DNA of 64,000 nt from Robertmurraya andreesenii (GTDB lineage: Bacteria > Bacillota > Bacilli > Bacillales > Cytobacillaceae). This document shows positions 61,252-64,000 of this stretch, in pieces. Position numbers and translations under genes: made by a program. The notes beneath the pieces are model-generated. The model was given only the letters and a program-made list of their open reading frames with translations. It was not told where the DNA came from and ran no database searches. The DNA lies in contig NZ_JAUSTU010000011.1 of the NCBI RefSeq assembly GCF_030813005.1, positions 99,668 through 163,667 of the forward strand. The letters are read 5' to 3'. Position 1 is the first letter of the stretch; the number at the start of each line of letters is the position of its first letter.

Positions 61252-61971
61252 ATGGACAAAACTATGGATTTCGAAACCGTTATGCAGGAGCTTGAGGCAT
61301 TAGGCAAGGAACGAACGAAAAAAATGTACATATCGAATGGTGCCCACGAGCCACTTTTTGGAGTGGCTACAGGAGCGATGAAACCCATTGCCAAGCAAAT
61401 AAAAATAAATCAACCTTTAGCTGAAGAGCTTTATGCCACAGGGAACTACGATGCTATGTACTTTGCAGGAATTATTGCTGATCCAAAGGCGATGACTGAA
61501 TCGGACTTTGACCGTTGGATAGATGGAGCGTATTTTTATATGCTGTCCGATTATGTAGTAGCGGTCACTCTGTCAGAATCCGATATTGCTCAAGACATTG
61601 CAGATAAATGGATTGCAAGTGGTGACGAGCTGAGAATGTCAGCAGGCTGGAGCTGCTACTGCTGGCTTCTAGGAAATCGCAAAGACCACGAATTTTCCGA
61701 AAGCAAGATTTCTGATATGCTTGATTTGGTCAAAAATACGATTCATAATTCACCAGAACGAACAAAATCCGCTATGAATAATTTCCTCTACACTGTGGGG
61801 ATTTCATATTTGCCAGGGCATGAAAAGGCAGTCGAGACCGCAAAAGAAGTAGGTATCGTAGAAGTCAAACGGGACAAGAAAAAAAGCAGTATGCTCAACG
61901 CCTACGAGAGTATTCAAAAAGAGATTGATAAGGGAAGACTTGGTTTCAAACGCAAATATGTAAGGTGCTAA
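61252..61971 (+). CDS. DNA alkylation repair protein (AlkD-like HEAT repeats)
   Basis: A 239-residue all-helical protein of the PF08713 family, whose best known members are AlkC/AlkD glycosylases for N3/N7-alkyl purines. Seen: FGVATGAMKPIAKQIKINQPLAEELYATGNYDAMYFAGIIADP and WSCYCWLLGNRKDHEF. ATG 61252 follows GGAAGG closely; ATG 61264 is an alternative. The catalytic Trp/Asp positions cannot be assigned with certainty, so some members may not be active glycosylases. Confidence 0.82.
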   Translation: MDKTMDFETVMQELEALGKERTKKMYISNGAHEPLFGVATGAMKPIAKQIKINQPLAEELYATGNYDAMYFAGIIADPKAMTESDFDRWIDGAYFYMLSDYVVAVTLSESDIAQDIADKWIASGDELRMSAGWSCYCWLLGNRKDHEFSESKISDMLDLVKNTIHNSPERTKSAMNNFLYTVGISYLPGHEKAVETAKEVGIVEVKRDKKKSSMLNAYESIQKEIDKGRLGFKRKYVRC

Positions 61972-62053
61972 TATTGCCATCGAGAATTTTGGTCTCATTA
62001 TATTCTTATCAGTATATTTATTGTTCATTTCCAATATCAAAATCAATGAAACA

Positions 62054-62074
62054 GGCCGGGGCTTGTCCCCAGCC
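62054..62074 (+). terminator. GC-rich hairpin after the alkylation repair gene
   Basis: GGCCGGGG-CTTGT-CCCCAGCC, about 80 nt after the stop; the trailing sequence is AT-rich but has no proper T-run. Confidence 0.4.
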
Positions 62075-62187
62075 TAACTTATATAAAAAGCCATTCATCT
62101 TCTGTGACTAATTTGGTACCTGGTACCGCCCGTGGACAGAATGGAGGTTTTGTCTTTCTGGGATGGACAGTTAAAAGAATTAGTGCG

Positions 62188-62222
62188 TAAAAAACCGAAC
62201 GGAATGACACCGTTCGGTTTTC
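62188..62222 (-). terminator. Intrinsic terminator of sigV-rsiV
   Basis: AAAACCGAACGG and CCGTTCGGTTTT arms; the minus-strand read ends in TTTTTT. It lies 4 nt past the rsiV stop. Confidence 0.88.
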
Positions 62223-62225
62223 CCA

Positions 62226-63113
62226 TTAATGAATATACTCATCGCTTACTAAAATGTCCGAAATTATTTCCGTCGGAATGATAAACTCAACAACTCCCAT
62301 ATATCCAGGAGCCACCTCGTATTTATCGAAGGATAGGACTAATTTTCCTTCATTATTAATATAGAAGTTTTGCTCTTTGTTAATAGTTTCGAAAAGCTCA
62401 GTAAGCTCTTCGTCTTCTAGACCAGCATTAGATACCCAATAGATTTTATTCTCATCCGCCTTCATTTGTTCACGCATTTGTTCTTTAATATTCTCACTAA
62501 TTGTTTTCACATAGCTATCATCTTTAAATAACATTGGTAAGCTTAATAGGATTTGATTTTTCTTATCGATTGTATCGTATGTCATGGTTGTTGAAGATGA
62601 ACCAACTGTATTTACAACATATCTACCAATTGATAAGAGCTGATCATTATCTGTTATCACCTCATAGCCGCTGTCAACCCCAAGATGACCGCCGCCATCA
62701 TTCTCTAACTCCTTCATATCAACCATGAATTCGTCATATAGTTCTTTTCCTTCTTTTAAATACTTTTCATTCAAACTTTGAGCCAAATCTCCATTCTCTA
62801 AATCTGATACTGCCGGTACTTTTATATCTGCTTGATATTTGTCTTTATCCACTTTATATTCTGTAAAGGTTAATACTTTTACTATACTCCCAACAACAGG
62901 CATATCTGCTAAAGTGCTGGCCATTGCTGGGCTAATATTCAAACCTCCGATAAAAAGAACAGCAGCTGCAGCCGTTCCAGCCACCCACTTATAACCGTTT
63001 TTCTTTTTCTTCTTCTTTCCCTTTAATAATGCCCTCTCGACAATGAGATCCAATTCATCTGGAATTTGAATATTTTTATACTCCGTTTTAAGCTGGTCTA
63101 ATTTTTTGTCCAT
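62226..63113 (-). CDS. rsiV: Anti-sigma-V factor RsiV
   Basis: A 295-residue single-pass membrane anti-sigma factor. N-terminal cytosolic segment KLDQLKTEYKNIQIPDELDLIVERALLKGKKKKKK, a membrane helix (WVAGTAAAAVLFIGGLNISPAMAS), then the extracellular DUF4179/DUF3298 part ending KYEVAPGYMGVVEFIIPTEIISDILVSDEYIH, very close to B. subtilis RsiV. It binds lysozyme and is then cleaved, freeing SigV. ATG 63113 follows AAGGGGGCAAACTAGA. The site-1 cleavage region after ASTLADMP is present. Confidence 0.9.
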   Translation of the reverse strand: MDKKLDQLKTEYKNIQIPDELDLIVERALLKGKKKKKKNGYKWVAGTAAAAVLFIGGLNISPAMASTLADMPVVGSIVKVLTFTEYKVDKDKYQADIKVPAVSDLENGDLAQSLNEKYLKEGKELYDEFMVDMKELENDGGGHLGVDSGYEVITDNDQLLSIGRYVVNTVGSSSTTMTYDTIDKKNQILLSLPMLFKDDSYVKTISENIKEQMREQMKADENKIYWVSNAGLEDEELTELFETINKEQNFYINNEGKLVLSFDKYEVAPGYMGVVEFIIPTEIISDILVSDEYIH

Positions 63114-63114
63114 T

Positions 63115-63630
63115 CTAGTTTGCCCCCTTAATAATTTCATCGTTCAATTCAACTCGTAATAGCTTTAAGGCTTTATACAATCGTGTTTTTATCGTATTCA
63201 CATTTTCATTGAGAACATCTGCTACTTCTTCTATTTTCAAATCCTCAAAAAAGCGTAAAACAATAATGCTCTTGTATTCAGGCGTTAATTGATCCAAAGC
63301 CCTCTCTAAATCAATATTTTCATAATGGTCTTCACTGCCTGAACTGATATATTCCATTGTTTCCGCATCCACAATACTGACTCGTTTATGTTTCCTAAGA
63401 AAATCTAAGGAAGTATTGACCACTATTCTATAAAACCAGCTTTTAAGCATCTTTATATCCTGAAGAGAATCAATTGAGACGATCGCTTTATGGATCGCGT
63501 CTTGTAAGATATCTAAAGCATCTTCAGAATTTTTTACATAGCTGTAGGCTAGCCGATAAAAGTTCTCTTTGTTCTCCCTAATAAAGCTTGTAAATAATTC
63601 ATCATGATTAAATCTATCATTCTTTCCCAT
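63115..63630 (-). CDS. sigV: ECF sigma factor SigV
   Basis: A 171-residue ECF sigma factor. Region 2: LFTSFIRENKENFYRLAYSYVKNSEDALDILQDAIHKA. Region 4: LTPEYKSIIVLRFFEDLKIEEVADVLNENVNTIKTRLYKALKLLR. The next gene is RsiV-like, which identifies it as SigV, the lysozyme-response sigma factor. ATG 63630 is chosen with AAAGGAG about 12 nt upstream. oatA, which follows rsiV in B. subtilis, is not present here. Confidence 0.9.
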   Translation of the reverse strand: MGKNDRFNHDELFTSFIRENKENFYRLAYSYVKNSEDALDILQDAIHKAIVSIDSLQDIKMLKSWFYRIVVNTSLDFLRKHKRVSIVDAETMEYISSGSEDHYENIDLERALDQLTPEYKSIIVLRFFEDLKIEEVADVLNENVNTIKTRLYKALKLLRVELNDEIIKGAN

Positions 63631-63675
63631 GTCGCAAAAAGGCTCCTTTAATGCTATTAATTTATATACACATAA

Positions 63676-63705
63676 GAGACGCATAAACAGCAGTAAAAAG
63701 TTTTT
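63676..63705 (-). promoter_or_regulatory. Possible autoregulated ECF-type promoter of sigV
   Basis: On the minus strand AAAAAC, about 18 nt, then CGTCTC, resembling the TGAAAC...CGTC form of SigV/SigM/SigX promoters with slightly long spacing. Confidence 0.33.
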
Positions 63706-63737
63706 GCTTTTTATTATTCTCTTTTGCTCATAATCAT

Positions 63738-63861
63738 AACCACCCGTGAAAACGGGTGGTTTGTTCTACGGCTGAAAGCCTTCGTTACTGGCCAGCCCTT
63801 CAAAGGGCTCTGAAAGTTCGCCAACCGCACTACTTTTCCGGCTAACCCTAAAGGGTTTCTC
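63738..63861 (-). mobile_element. Structured 3' end of an IS200/IS605-type element
   Basis: Downstream of the transposase stop the minus strand holds several stable stems: CCGG...; AGCCCTTTGAAGGGCT; GGCTTTCAGCC; and terminal AACCACCCGT-TTTC-ACGGGTGGTT (63761-63738). IS200/IS605 right ends carry such hairpins, and TnpB-associated elements encode an omega-type RNA here. No tnpB is visible in the window. Confidence 0.55.
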
Positions 63862-64000
63862 CTATTTCTTTTTATTTTTTCTCTTTACTTCTTGACCAGT
63901 GAACGGATCAATAAATTCTTCCATACTAAGTTGATCTGCGACAATATCATCTTGTATTTGATTTCGAATGTATTCTTCAATTACTTTCTTATTTCTTCCT
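63862..64000 (-). CDS. IS200/IS605-family transposase (TnpA-like), C-terminal part only
   Basis: The minus-strand frame ending at TAG 63862 reads IEEYIRNQIQDDIVADQLS, then EEFIDPFTGQEV and a Lys-rich tail. It matches the C-terminal end of IS200-type Y1 transposases (IxxYIxxQ..DI..DQLS..EY.DPF.G). The catalytic Tyr and HUH motif lie outside the window. Confidence 0.65.
   Translation of the reverse strand, partial: GRNKKVIEEYIRNQIQDDIVADQLSMEEFIDPFTGQEVKRKNKKK

Noticed and set aside
62112..62130. GGTACCTGGTACC motif before the sigV-rsiV terminator
   Set aside because: It looks like part of a T-box bulge or an operator, but no stem I, specifier or gene follows, so I do not call it.

Overview
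The window looks like chromosome from a low-GC, motile, endospore-forming member of the Bacillaceae. It carries alpha/beta-type SASP, GerPA/GerPF-like and YIEGIA genes, a sigma-D type promoter in front of a flagellin, three chemoreceptors, sigV-rsiV, a SinI-like antirepressor, and typical AAGGAGG ribosome sites with frequent TTG/GTG starts. I cannot name the species. There is no prophage, ICE or rRNA/tRNA cluster.

Layout. 0-2 kb: end of a peptide-type ABC importer and a Usp protein. 2-13 kb: SinI-like protein, a broken 7TMR-DISM sensor kinase with its LuxR-type regulator, two chemoreceptors, a second Usp protein, a broken EAL protein, a HAD phosphatase and a CDF exporter. 13-20 kb: HTH-PBP regulator, Uma2 protein, SelO, MMPL transporter. 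19.5-24 kb: ECF transporter plus SAM hydrolase behind a T-box whose specifier reads AUG (Met). 24-28.5 kb: mupG-murQ-murP-murR for MurNAc-peptide salvage, with two matching operators at the promoter. 28.5-31 kb: spore-type cluster (coiled-coil protein, Hsp20, four GerPA/GerPF-like proteins). 31-41 kb: LCP protein, polysaccharide deacetylase, deaminase, LysR-MFS pair, KinB-like kinase, a 52-bp tandem array, a third chemoreceptor. 41-43 kb: a type II restriction-modification pair. 43-49 kb: SASP, Gfo/Idh oxidoreductase, and a MarR-controlled heterodimeric ABC exporter in which the first subunit is broken. 49-55 kb: MprF, Uma2, YIEGIA pair, flagellin, YmaF. 55-58.4 kb: a decaying lipid-type cluster (HD remnant, MBL hydrolase, AMP ligase with an internal deletion, frameshifted SDR). 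58.5-60 kb: preQ1 riboswitch, queF and a queuosine-precursor transporter. 60-64 kb: meso-DAP dehydrogenase, DNA alkylation repair protein, sigV-rsiV and the edge of an IS200-type element.

The most unusual structure lies between genes. Two short non-coding element families with terminal inverted repeats (three copies of 185-186 bp and two of exactly 132 bp) are flanked by 8-bp target duplications. Four of the five intact copies, and two of three fragments, sit in or just after the U-tract of an intrinsic terminator. Other points for follow-up are a dnaX-like -1 frameshift cassette in the SDR gene, a flagellin leader whose Shine-Dalgarno lies about 70 nt from the start codon but could be brought close by a hairpin, an in-frame amber codon in the sensor kinase, and a run of genes with internal deletions.
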